A model generated the notes under the pieces. The model was not told the DNA's origin and made no database searches. It worked only from the letters and a program-made list of their open reading frames with translations. From Paracoccaceae bacterium (GTDB taxonomy: Bacteria > Pseudomonadota > Alphaproteobacteria > Rhodobacterales > Rhodobacteraceae), in the NCBI GenBank assembly GCA_027489375.1, contig JAIXZW010000012.1:434001-498000 (forward strand): 64,000 nt of DNA, read 5' to 3'. Each line of letters begins with the position of its first letter. Within the stretch, counting starts at the first letter, position 1. The translations under genes and the position numbers were made by a program. Positions 44,241 through 52,434 of this stretch are shown piece by piece.

Positions 44241-44263
44241 GGCGGGGCCGTCACGACCCCGCC
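44241..44263. terminator. Convergent-gene hairpin between VOC and gst
   Basis: Arm GGCGGGG (44241-44247) and CCCCGCC (44257-44263) with a 9-nt loop, directly after the VOC stop and 10 bp from the gst stop. It is likely to serve both strands; U-tracts are poor. Confidence 0.55.
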
Positions 44264-44272
44264 CCCCGTGTC

Positions 44273-44878
44273 TTACTTCAGCAGCCCTTCGGCCTTCATC
44301 GCCGCCTGAACGGCGGGGCGCGCCGCCACACGCGCGCGCCATGCGACGAGGTGCGGGAAGGCCGAAAGGTCGTGTTTGATACCCGCCGACCAGTTCGTCA
44401 CGGTGAAGAGATAGGCATCGGCAGGCGTGAATTGCGCGCCGAGGAGGAAGGCGCGACCGTCCGCGAGTTTGGCTTCCACAAGGTTCAGACGGCTTTCCAA
44501 CAGCGCGATCTGGGCGGTGCGGGCATCGCCCTCGAGCCCGCGGAAGAAGGGGGAATAGGTCTTGTGCACCTCGGTCGAGACGAAGTTCAGCATCTCTTGC
44601 AGGCGCGCGCGTTCCAGTGTTCCTGCCGCCGGAAGCGTGCCGGGGGTCAGGCTGTCGGCCACGTATTGCATGATGGCGACGCCCTCGCACAGCACCTCGC
44701 CAGTGTCGAGTTGCAGCGCAGGCACGGCACCGCGCGGGGTGATGGCAAGGAAATCGGCCCCCGTCTCGGTCTTCTTGGCGCGGATGTCGGCGCGTTCGAT
44801 CTCGAAGGGTTTGCCGGTTTCGGCAAGCACGATATGCGAGGCGAGCGAGCAGGCACCGGGGGAGTAATAGAGTTTCAT
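44273..44878 (-). CDS. gst: Glutathione S-transferase (beta-class-like)
   Basis: A 201-residue GST with thioredoxin-fold N-terminus MKLYYSPGACSLASHIVLAE. Cys10 is in the position of the beta-class catalytic cysteine. RGAVPALQLDTGEVLCEGVAIMQYVAD gives the glutathione-binding cis-Pro and Glu-(Gly) motif; an all-helical C-terminal domain follows. Start at ATG 44878 with AGAGGG upstream. Substrate unknown. Confidence 0.92.
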   Translation of the reverse strand: MKLYYSPGACSLASHIVLAETGKPFEIERADIRAKKTETGADFLAITPRGAVPALQLDTGEVLCEGVAIMQYVADSLTPGTLPAAGTLERARLQEMLNFVSTEVHKTYSPFFRGLEGDARTAQIALLESRLNLVEAKLADGRAFLLGAQFTPADAYLFTVTNWSAGIKHDLSAFPHLVAWRARVAARPAVQAAMKAEGLLK

Positions 44879-45107
44879 CGTTACCCTCTTTCTACGGGAT
44901 GGGGGGCGAAGCGGCCCCAAGGACGGCGGGAGTCCTAGCGTGCGGCAGGGGCGGGGCCAAGGCATTGGCGGGGGCAAAGGCGACTCAGGACCGCGCAGGG
45001 CCTGTGCAAAGCCGCGCGGATTTGCGAAAATTGCGCATAAGCCGACACGTCGGAAAGAAAAGTTCAAAAATTGCCACCCCCGCGACACTTTCGATGCGTT
45101 TTTGCGG

Positions 45108-45136
45108 TTGACGCCCCCCTTCGGCGCACCTAGGTT
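45108..45136 (+). promoter_or_regulatory. sigma70-like promoter of the ilv operon
   Basis: TTGACG (45108-45113), 17-bp spacer, TAGGTT (45131-45136). The expected start near 45143 would give a short leader before the peptide start at 45167. Confidence 0.65.
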
Positions 45137-45166
45137 CCGCCCAGACCAACCCAAAGGGGATCGGGC

Positions 45167-45214
45167 ATGACCGGCCTGCTTGTAGAGGTAAGGAAACGGC
45201 GCATGGGGCGGTGA
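45167..45214 (+). CDS. Putative ilv leader peptide, 15 aa
   Basis: Reads MTGLLVEVRKRRMGR. It is preceded by AAAGGGGA at good spacing. Five codons, 45176-45190, read Leu-Leu-Val-Glu-Val. The two Val codons are GTA, rare in this GC-rich DNA, which would make stalling sensitive to branched-chain aminoacyl-tRNA. The stop codon lies just past the 5' half of the antiterminator. This is inferred from layout, with no protein evidence. Confidence 0.72.
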   Translation: MTGLLVEVRKRRMGR

Positions 45215-45265
45215 CGCTGACCATATGGTTCCCATGCGCCCCCGAGACACCCTCGGGGGCTTTTT
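45199..45265 (+). terminator. ilv transcription attenuator (antiterminator/terminator)
   Basis: Terminator: 9-bp stem, arm GCCCCCGAG (45238-45246), 5-nt loop, CTCGGGGGC (45252-45260), then TTTTT. Antiterminator: GGCGCATGGG (45199-45208) is the exact reverse complement of CCCATGCGCC (45231-45240). Its 3' half shares three bases with the foot of the terminator stem, so the two exclude each other at the U-tract-proximal end. The geometry fits stalling on Leu/Val codons 45176-45190. Confidence 0.75.
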
Positions 45266-45306
45266 GTTGACGAAAGGGTCGGCTGACCCGACGAGAGGAT
45301 GACGAG

Positions 45307-47073
45307 ATGACCAAGGCTGCGAGCATGACGATGACGGGCGCCAGAATGGTGGTGCAGGCGCTGAAGGATCACGGCGTCGAGGTCGTCTTCGGCTATCCGG
45401 GCGGCGCGGTGCTGCCGATCTATGACGAAATCTTCCAGCAGAACGACATCCGCCACATCCTCGTGCGGCACGAACAGGGCGCCGTGCATATGGCCGAAGG
45501 CTATGCGCGTTCGACCGGCAAGCCGGGCGTGGTGCTGGTGACGAGCGGGCCGGGTGCCACCAATGCGGTGACGGGTCTGACGGACGCGCTGCTCGATTCC
45601 ATCCCGCTGGTCGTGCTGTCGGGTCAGGTGCCCACCTTCATGATCGGCACGGACGGGTTCCAGGAGGCCGACACGGTCGGCATCACCCGCCCCTGCACCA
45701 AGCACAACTGGCTGGTGAAGGATACGGCGGACCTTGCCGCGACGATCCATACGGCGTTTCAGGTGGCGACCTCGGGCCGTCCCGGCCCCGTGCTGGTCGA
45801 TATCCCCAAGGACGTGCAATTCGCCACCGCGCAATACACCCCCAAGGAATCGAGCCGCGCCCCGCATTACCAGCCGCGCACCAACGGCGATCCCGAACAG
45901 GTGCTGCGTCTGGTCGAGATGATGGAAGCCGCCGAGCGCCCCGTGTTCTACACCGGCGGCGGCGTGATCAACTCCGGTCCCGAAGCAAGCCGCACCCTGC
46001 GCGAGCTGGTGGCGGGCACCGATTTCCCGATCACCTCCACCCTCATGGGTCTGGGGTCCTACCCCGCTTCGGGCAAGAACTGGCTGGGGATGCTGGGGAT
46101 GCACGGCCTTTACGAGGCCAACCTTGCCATGCACGGCTGCGATCTGATGATCAACGTCGGCGCGCGTTTCGATGACCGCATCACCGGACGGGTCAAGGAT
46201 TTCTCGCCCCATTCCAGGAAAGCGCATATCGACATCGACCCGTCGTCGATCAACAAGGTGATCCGCGTGGATGTGCCGATCGTGGGCGATGTCGGCTCGG
46301 TTCTGGCGGATGTGCTGGCGCTGTGGAAGGCGCGCGGGTCCAAGACCAACAAGGCGGGTCTGGCCAAGTGGTGGGCGCAGATCAACGAATGGCGCGCGGT
46401 GGAGTGTCTGAACTACCAGAACTCGGCCAAGACCATCAAACCGCAATACGCGCTGCAACGGCTGGAAGCCCTGACCAAGGGCATGGACCGCTACATCACG
46501 ACCGAGGTGGGCCAGCACCAGATGTGGGCGGCGCAATTCCTCGGCTTCGAGGAGCCGAACCGCTGGATGACCTCGGGCGGCCTCGGGACGATGGGCTACG
46601 GCCTGCCCGCCTCGATCGGCGTGCAGATCGCGCACCCGCAAGCGCTGGTCATCAACGTGGCGGGCGAAGCAAGCTGGCTGATGAACATGCAGGAAATGGG
46701 GACAGCGATGCAGTTCCGCGCGCCCGTCAAGCAGTTCATCCTGAACAACGAACGCCTTGGCATGGTGCGCCAGTGGCAGGAATTGCTGCATGGCGAGCGT
46801 TACAGCCATTCGTGGAGCGAGAGCCTGCCCGATTTCGTGAAGCTGGCAGAAGCCTTCGGGTGCAAGGGGATCAAGTGTTCCGACCCCAAGGACCTCGACG
46901 ATGCGATCATGGAAATGATCCGCTACGACGGTCCGGTGATCTTCGACTGCCTTGTCGAGAAGCACGAGAACTGCTTCCCGATGATCCCGTCGGGCAAGCC
47001 GCATAACGAGATGCTCTTGGGCGAGGCGGATACGCAAGGGGTGATCGGCGCCAAAGGGGCGGTGCTGGTGTGA
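45307..47073 (+). CDS. ilvI: Acetolactate synthase large subunit
   Basis: ThDP- and FAD-dependent enzyme that makes 2-acetolactate and 2-aceto-2-hydroxybutyrate in Ile/Val/Leu synthesis. A 588-residue protein with GYPGGAVLPIYDEIF and the catalytic Glu in VRHEQGAVHMAEGYAR. It also has SGPGATNAVTGL, and the C-terminal ThDP/Mg region GEASWLMNMQEMGTAMQF with NNERLGMVRQWQ. AGAGGATGACGAG precedes the ATG. Controlled by the upstream attenuator. Its stop overlaps the lipoprotein gene by GTGA. Confidence 0.96.
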   Translation: MTKAASMTMTGARMVVQALKDHGVEVVFGYPGGAVLPIYDEIFQQNDIRHILVRHEQGAVHMAEGYARSTGKPGVVLVTSGPGATNAVTGLTDALLDSIPLVVLSGQVPTFMIGTDGFQEADTVGITRPCTKHNWLVKDTADLAATIHTAFQVATSGRPGPVLVDIPKDVQFATAQYTPKESSRAPHYQPRTNGDPEQVLRLVEMMEAAERPVFYTGGGVINSGPEASRTLRELVAGTDFPITSTLMGLGSYPASGKNWLGMLGMHGLYEANLAMHGCDLMINVGARFDDRITGRVKDFSPHSRKAHIDIDPSSINKVIRVDVPIVGDVGSVLADVLALWKARGSKTNKAGLAKWWAQINEWRAVECLNYQNSAKTIKPQYALQRLEALTKGMDRYITTEVGQHQMWAAQFLGFEEPNRWMTSGGLGTMGYGLPASIGVQIAHPQALVINVAGEASWLMNMQEMGTAMQFRAPVKQFILNNERLGMVRQWQELLHGERYSHSWSESLPDFVKLAEAFGCKGIKCSDPKDLDDAIMEMIRYDGPVIFDCLVEKHENCFPMIPSGKPHNEMLLGEADTQGVIGAKGAVLV

Positions 47074-47657
47074 TCGGTCAGACTGTAAACCGACTGGCGC
47101 GGATTTTCGCTGTCGTCGCAGCCAGCCTTGTCGCTGGCTGCGATTCCAGTTCGCGGGAAATTGCCGCGGGCGGACTTCTGCCTGAAGAGTACGCGCGGGT
47201 TGCGGACGGGATAAAGGACGTGCCTTCGGCACGGGCTTTCCTGTCCGGCACGACAATGCTGACGATGCGAGACGGTTACGGCACCCAGATCGAGTATCTC
47301 AATCCGGACGGATCGACCGAGCTTTGGTTTCGCGAGCAGGCCTACACCACGCCGGGACAGTGGAAGGTTGATGCGAGCAAGGCTGGAAACCCGGTGATGT
47401 GCTTCCGCTACGGAGCGAATTCTTACGACCCCGTGCAAAGGAATTACGGCGGGAGTTGGGAATGCGGGGCAATGCGCATCTATATGTCGGGCGTCGCGAT
47501 GATGCTCGAGGGGGATCCCTTCGAACTTGCAGACGGGCGGGCACCCTTTGTCATGCCGAAGGGCAACTATACCGCCAATGAAGCCAAGCAGATGGCCGGA
47601 GCGAATGCACCCAAACATCCGCTGAAATATGTCTTCAACCAGATAAAGAATCGTTAG
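47070..47657 (+). CDS. Putative lipoprotein inserted between ilvI and ilvN
   Basis: A 195-residue predicted lipoprotein: basic N-terminus, hydrophobic core and lipobox LVAGC (Cys about residue 24). The mature part has ARAFLSGTTMLTMRDGYGTQ, STELWFREQAYTTPGQWKVD and VMCFRYGANSYDPVQRN, a pattern reminiscent of DUF995-type proteins. The GTG start overlaps the ilvI stop, so it is translated from the ilv message. Codon choice and composition are visibly less GC-rich than ilvI and ilvN. It has no known role in amino-acid synthesis. Confidence 0.7.
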   Translation: MIGQTVNRLARIFAVVAASLVAGCDSSSREIAAGGLLPEEYARVADGIKDVPSARAFLSGTTMLTMRDGYGTQIEYLNPDGSTELWFREQAYTTPGQWKVDASKAGNPVMCFRYGANSYDPVQRNYGGSWECGAMRIYMSGVAMMLEGDPFELADGRAPFVMPKGNYTANEAKQMAGANAPKHPLKYVFNQIKNR

Positions 47658-47683
47658 TTCGCGCGGACTGGGAAAGGTTCATC

Positions 47684-48244
47684 ATGAACGCACTCAATAT
47701 CAAAAAAGGCTCCAGCAGCCATTCGGCCTATGACCTGCGCGACCCGAATGCGGTGGTGATCGAACAGCATACGCTGGCGGTTCTTGTCGATAACGAAAGC
47801 GGTGTCCTTGCGCGGGTGATCGGCCTGTTCTCGGGGCGTGGCTACAACATCGACAGCCTGACCGTGGCCGAGGTGGACCATGCGGGGCACCGGTCGCGCA
47901 TCACGGTGGTCACGCGCGGCACGCCGCAGGTGATCGAGCAGATCAAGGCGCAACTGGCGCGCATGGTTCCGGTGCATGACGTGCATGACCTGACCGCCGA
48001 AGGCCCCGCCGTGCAGCGCGAACTGGCACTGTTCAAGGTGGCGGGCAAGGGCGAGGCGCGGATCGAGGCGCTGCGTCTGGCCGAGATTTTCCGCGCCAAT
48101 GTGGTGGACAGCACGTTGGAAAGCTTCGTCTTCGAGATCACGGGGACGCCGGAAAAGATCGACGCCTTCGGCGATCTGATGCGGCCCCTGGGCCTGCTCG
48201 AGATGGCGCGGACCGGCGTTGCGGCGCTGGCGCGGGGCGTCTGA
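47684..48244 (+). CDS. ilvN: Acetolactate synthase small (regulatory) subunit
   Basis: A 186-residue regulatory subunit with an N-terminal ACT domain (about 22-95, HTLAVLVDNESGVLARVIGLFSGRGYNIDSLTV) and a C-terminal ACT-like domain. It binds valine and activates the large subunit. A GGAAAGG ribosome site precedes the ATG, which lies 26 bp after the lipoprotein stop. Followed by a G/C hairpin. Confidence 0.95.
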   Translation: MNALNIKKGSSSHSAYDLRDPNAVVIEQHTLAVLVDNESGVLARVIGLFSGRGYNIDSLTVAEVDHAGHRSRITVVTRGTPQVIEQIKAQLARMVPVHDVHDLTAEGPAVQRELALFKVAGKGEARIEALRLAEIFRANVVDSTLESFVFEITGTPEKIDAFGDLMRPLGLLEMARTGVAALARGV

Positions 48245-48255
48245 CCGCGCTTCCG

Positions 48256-48302
48256 GCGGGGGGCCAGCCCCCCGCACCCGCTCGAGTATTAGGGCAAGGA
48301 TG
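48256..48302. repeat. Composite intergenic repeat, copy 6 (degenerate)
   Basis: Hairpin with arm GCGGGGGGC (48256-48275), then CGAGTATTAGGGCAAGGATG (48283-48302). It matches the other copies in order but with several changes in the second part. It lies between convergent ilvN and ccmH. Confidence 0.65.
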
Positions 48303-48331
48303 ATGGGGCGTGGGGGGTATCCCTCGCGCCC

Positions 48332-48775
48332 TCAGTCTTTCAGGAGTTCGGCGAGGCGTTGCGATTCCTCGGTGCTGAGGTCGGCTTCGGCGGTCGGGCG
48401 GCGGCGCAGGGTGGCGAAGGCCACGGCGATGCCGCCGAGCAGCATGAGCGGGCCTGCGGCCCAGAGCATGAGGTTCCAGCCAGAGGTCGAGGGTTTCAGC
48501 AGCACGAATTCGCCGAAGCGGTCGGTGACGAAGGCCATGACCTCTGCGTCGGTGTCGCCCGCGCTGATGCGTTCGCGGATCACCATGCGCAGGGTCTGGG
48601 CGATCTGGGCATCGCTGTCGTCGATGTTCTCGTTCTGGCAGACGGGGCAGCGGAGCTGGAGCGACAGCGCACGGGCGCGGGCCTCGAGCGCGGGGTCTTT
48701 CAGCATCTCGGATGGTTGCACCGCGAAGACGGGGCTGGCGAGGCCGAGCGCGAGGATCAGGGCAAGCCGCTTCAT
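48332..48775 (-). CDS. ccmH: Cytochrome c-type biogenesis protein CcmH
   Basis: A 147-residue membrane-anchored thioredoxin-like oxidoreductase that reduces apocytochrome c before haem attachment. It has a signal peptide (about 1-18), the CxxC motif LRCPVCQN and conserved RERISAGDTDAEVMAFVTDRFGEFVLLKP. A transmembrane segment (about 98-118) follows. The start ATG overlaps the ccmF stop (ATGA). Confidence 0.93.
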   Translation of the reverse strand: MKRLALILALGLASPVFAVQPSEMLKDPALEARARALSLQLRCPVCQNENIDDSDAQIAQTLRMVIRERISAGDTDAEVMAFVTDRFGEFVLLKPSTSGWNLMLWAAGPLMLLGGIAVAFATLRRRPTAEADLSTEESQRLAELLKD

Positions 48776-50745
48776 TCGGCGGGCACCCCTGCGGGCGCGC
48801 TGCGGCGGGCGCCTGCGGCCACGCGGTAGCGGCGGTCGGACAGGCTGAGCAGGCCGCCGAGCGCCATGATGATCGCCCCGCCCCAAAGCCAGTTGGCGAA
48901 GGGTTCGATGTAAGAGCGCACCGCCCAGCCGCCATTGTCCTGCGGATCGCCGATCACGAGGTAGAGGTCGCGCAGGAAGCCGAAGTCGATGGCGGCTTCG
49001 GTCGTCGGCATTCCGGCGATGGTGTAGAAGCGTTTTTCGGGGTGGAGGAGCGCGATTTCCGCCCCGTTCTTCGTCACCCGCATGTCGGCGGTGGTGGAGG
49101 TGAAGTTCGGCCCCTGCACCTCGCGCACGTCTTGGAGGGTGATCTCGTAGGGGCCGAGGGGGAAGGTTTCGCCCTTTTGCAGGACGCGGATGTCTTCGGT
49201 CTTCCATGACAGCATCGCGGCCACGGCGAAGATGGTGATGCCAAGGCCGGTGTGGGCCGTGGCCTTGCCCCAGTCGCCGCGCGGCAGGCGTGTCAGGCGG
49301 GCCAGCCGCTGCCCGACCGTGCCGCGCCCCGTGCGGGTGAAAAGGTCCACCCCTGCCCCGCCGATCACCCAGACGGAAAGAAGCAACCCCACGGGGCCAA
49401 GCGCCGAACGGCCCGATTGCAAGGCGTAGACGAGCGAGCCGAGCGCGATGGCCAGCACCGCCACGGGCCAGAGCGGGCGCATGGTGCGCAGCGCCTGCCC
49501 GCGCTTCCACGGCAGCATCGCGCCGAGCGGCAAGAGGAGGGCAAGCGCCAGCATGAAGGGCGAGAAGGCGGCGTCGAAGAAGGGTTCGCCCACCGAAAGC
49601 TTGCGGTCGAAGAACATCTCGGCCACCAGCGGCCAGATCGTGCCGACGAAGACGACGAAGGCCGAAACGGCGAGCAACAGGTTGTTCGCCACCAGCGCGG
49701 ATTCGCGGCTGACGAGGGAGAAGACGCCCTTCGCCTCCATCGTCGCGGCGCGGGCGGCAAAGAGGGTCAGCGCCCCGCCCATGAAGACGCCGAGGATGGC
49801 GAGGATGAACACCCCGCGCTCGGGATCATTGGCGAAGGCATGGACCGAGGTGATGACGCCGGAGCGCACGATGAAGGTGCCGATCAGCGAGAAACCGAAG
49901 GCAAGGATGGCAAGCAGGATGGTCCAGGCCTTCAGCGACTCGCGCTTTTCGACGACGATGGCGGAATGGAGCAGCGCGCCTGCAAGGAGCCACGGCATGA
50001 AGGAGGCGTTCTCGACCGGGTCCCAGAACCAGAAGCCGCCCCAGCCGAGTTCATAATAGGCCCACCATGAGCCGAGCGCGATGCCGATGGTCAGAAAGAC
50101 CCAGGAGATCAGCGTCCAGGGCCGCACCCAGCGCGCCCAGGCCGCGTCGATGCGGCCTTCGATCAGGGCGGCGACGGCGAAGCTGAAGGACATCGAGAGC
50201 CCGACATAGCCGAGGTAGAGGAAGGGCGGGTGAAAGGCGAGGCCGGGGTCTTGCAGCAGCGGGTTCATGTCCTGCCCGTTCAGGGGGGGAATTTCCAGCC
50301 GCAGGAAGGGGTTGGAGGTGAGCAGCATGAACAGCAGGAACGCCACCGCCACCATCGCCTGCACCGCAAGCACGCGCGCTTTCAGTTGCGGCGGAAGGTT
50401 GCCGCCGAACCAGACCGCGCAGGCCCCGTAAAGCGCGAGGATCAGCACCCAGAGGAGGAGCGAGCCTTCATGGTTCCCCCAGACGCCCGCCACCTTGTAG
50501 AGCATGGGTTTCAGGGTATGCGAATTCTCGACCACCACCTTGAGCGAGAAGTCCGAGCCGACGAAGGCCCAGGTCAGCACGGCGAAGGAAAAGGCGATCA
50601 GCAGGAATTGCGCGATGGCCGCCGCATCGCCGATGGCCATCCATGCCGCATCCCGCCGCTGCGCGCCGACCAGAGGCACCACCGATTGCACCACCGCCAC
50701 GGCGAGGGCGAGGATCAGGGCGAAATGTCCAAGCTCGATGATCAC
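48772..50745 (-). CDS. ccmF: Haem lyase CcmF
   Basis: A 657-residue multi-span inner-membrane haem lyase for c-type cytochromes. The tryptophan-rich WWD-type motif GWGGFWFWDPVENASFMPWL is present, with conserved histidines in flanking loops. The start is GTG at 50745, with AGGAGG seven bases upstream and N-terminus IIELGHFALILALAVAVVQS, as in the family. A longer upstream reading frame lacks support. Operon ccmF-ccmH. Confidence 0.94.
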   Translation of the reverse strand: MIIELGHFALILALAVAVVQSVVPLVGAQRRDAAWMAIGDAAAIAQFLLIAFSFAVLTWAFVGSDFSLKVVVENSHTLKPMLYKVAGVWGNHEGSLLLWVLILALYGACAVWFGGNLPPQLKARVLAVQAMVAVAFLLFMLLTSNPFLRLEIPPLNGQDMNPLLQDPGLAFHPPFLYLGYVGLSMSFSFAVAALIEGRIDAAWARWVRPWTLISWVFLTIGIALGSWWAYYELGWGGFWFWDPVENASFMPWLLAGALLHSAIVVEKRESLKAWTILLAILAFGFSLIGTFIVRSGVITSVHAFANDPERGVFILAILGVFMGGALTLFAARAATMEAKGVFSLVSRESALVANNLLLAVSAFVVFVGTIWPLVAEMFFDRKLSVGEPFFDAAFSPFMLALALLLPLGAMLPWKRGQALRTMRPLWPVAVLAIALGSLVYALQSGRSALGPVGLLLSVWVIGGAGVDLFTRTGRGTVGQRLARLTRLPRGDWGKATAHTGLGITIFAVAAMLSWKTEDIRVLQKGETFPLGPYEITLQDVREVQGPNFTSTTADMRVTKNGAEIALLHPEKRFYTIAGMPTTEAAIDFGFLRDLYLVIGDPQDNGGWAVRSYIEPFANWLWGGAIIMALGGLLSLSDRRYRVAAGARRSAPAGVPAE

Positions 50746-50871
50746 GGTGTGGCCTCCTGCGTTCGGGGGGGAGTCTAGGCGCAAATGCGGGGCAGTTCCA
50801 TGCCCCTGCGGCTTGAAGGCGCAGGGGTGACGAAAGGGTGAACGGGGCCTGCGCCGCGTCTGGGGCCGCCC

Positions 50872-50928
50872 CCGGGAGGGCCGTCTGCCCTCCCGGACCC
50901 ACCCGAGGATATTTGGGGCGAGAGGAAG
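50872..50928. repeat. Composite intergenic repeat, copy 7
   Basis: Hairpin arm CCGGGAGGGC, loop CGTCT (50872-50896), then CCGAGGATATTTGGGGCGAG (from 50903). It is close to copies at 15717 and 37721 read on the other strand. It lies between the divergent ccmF and arginase genes, hence not at a transcript end. Confidence 0.8.
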
Positions 50929-51007
50929 CGGGGGGACAAAGGGGAGCCACAGGCGGGGTGACGGGTCGGGTGCGAGGCGTTAAGAACGGGGGAAAGGGAG
51001 AAGAACC

Positions 51008-51928
51008 ATGTCCAATGCCATCCTGATCGGAGCGCCCATCGACACCGGCCAACGCTATGCGGGCTGTCTGATGGGGCCGGCGGCCTATCGCGTGGCAGGC
51101 ATCGCGGGGGCGTTGCGCGATCTGGGGCATGGGGTGGAGGATTGGGGCGATGTGGCGCTGCCCGATCTGCGCGCGGTCGCCTGCGCCAACGGGGCCGTGC
51201 ATTCGCTGGCCGAAACCGTGGGCTGGACCGAGGTTCTGGCGGATCGCGTCGACGATGCCTTGTCGGCGGGCGGCTTGCCCGTGGTGATGGGGGGGGATCA
51301 TTCGCTGGCGCTCGGGTCGGTCGCGGGGGCGGCAGGCTTTGCCGCGCGGGCGGGGCGGCCCCTGTTCCTGCTCTGGCTCGATGCCCATTCCGATTTCCAC
51401 ACGCCGCTGACGACCACTTCGGGCAATCTGCATGGGACGCCCGTGGCCTATATCGCAGGGCGGGACGGGTTCGATGCCTTTCCCCCCTTCCCCGCCCCGA
51501 TCCCGCCGGAGCGGATCTGTCTTTACGGCATCCGCTCGGTCGATCCGGCCGAACATGCGGCGCTGCTGACGCATGACATCGCCATCAACGACATGCGCGT
51601 GCTGGACGAACGCGGGATCGTCGCCCCCTTGCGCGAATTCCTGCAACGGGTCGCGGCCGAGGGGGGGATGCTGCATGTCTCGCTCGACGTCGATTTCCTC
51701 GACCCCTCGATCGCGCCTGCGGTGGGCACGACCGTTCCGGGGGGCACGACCTTCCGCGAGGCGCATCTGGTGATGGAGCTGTTGCACGAGAGCGGGCTTG
51801 TCACCTCGCTCGACCTTGTGGAGTTGAACCCCTTCCTTGACGAGCGCGGGCGCACGGCGCGGCTGATGGTGGACCTTGTCGCAAGCCTGATGGGGCGCAA
51901 GGTCTTTGACCGGCCAACGCGGGCGTAA
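51008..51928 (+). CDS. rocF: Arginase (ureohydrolase family)
   Basis: Hydrolyses arginine to ornithine and urea. A 306-residue ureohydrolase with a two-manganese site: GGDHSLALG, LWLDAHSDFHTP, SLDVDFLDPSIAP and the terminal DLVELNPFLD. The arginase-type (rather than agmatinase) pattern includes SGNLHGTPVAY. Monocistronic; a composite repeat lies upstream. Confidence 0.93.
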   Translation: MSNAILIGAPIDTGQRYAGCLMGPAAYRVAGIAGALRDLGHGVEDWGDVALPDLRAVACANGAVHSLAETVGWTEVLADRVDDALSAGGLPVVMGGDHSLALGSVAGAAGFAARAGRPLFLLWLDAHSDFHTPLTTTSGNLHGTPVAYIAGRDGFDAFPPFPAPIPPERICLYGIRSVDPAEHAALLTHDIAINDMRVLDERGIVAPLREFLQRVAAEGGMLHVSLDVDFLDPSIAPAVGTTVPGGTTFREAHLVMELLHESGLVTSLDLVELNPFLDERGRTARLMVDLVASLMGRKVFDRPTRA

Positions 51929-51959
51929 GGGTTTCTTCGGGCCGATCCGGCCCCCTGCC

Positions 51960-52238
51960 TCAGTGCAGGCGGAATTCGCCCACCACGTTGCGCCATTCGC
52001 CGGGGCTGATCAGCTTGCGGTGGGTGAAACGCACGGAATGCAGCGGCCCCTCGATCTTGTCCTGCCAGAATTCGATGAAGCGGAAAAGTTCGGGGTAGTC
52101 GGGGGCAAGATCGTAGGTCTGCCAGACGAAGGTATTGAGAACGTTGCGATAATCGGGAATGCGGTAGTAGAATTCCGCCGTGGTCAGCCCGTAGCCTTTC
52201 AGCATCTTTTCGGTATCACTCAGCACGCGGTCTTGCAT
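51960..52238 (-). CDS. usg: usg family protein
   Basis: A 92-residue small soluble protein of the usg family (named for its position upstream of trp genes in some alphaproteobacteria). KGYGLTTAEFYYRIPDY, FVWQTYDLAPDYPEL and IEGPLHSVRFTHRKLISPGEWR are characteristic. The ATG at 52238 has GGGGA before it; an ATG four codons earlier is possible. Function unknown. Divergent from gyrA. Confidence 0.85.
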   Translation of the reverse strand: MQDRVLSDTEKMLKGYGLTTAEFYYRIPDYRNVLNTFVWQTYDLAPDYPELFRFIEFWQDKIEGPLHSVRFTHRKLISPGEWRNVVGEFRLH

Positions 52239-52434
52239 GGTGTTCCCCATGTTGCGGTTGCCTGTCCGGAAAGACTGCCGCGAATCGATTTAATCTTCAA
52301 CGAAAACAGTATGTTGGCACTTCGCGGCGGTGGCTGCCAAAAGCGGCGGGATGCGGCCATTGCACCCCATATCCGCGATAGTGTAAGGTCGCGCCAACCA
52401 TATATTGATCCCTTGCAGGAAGGCCCGGCCCGCC

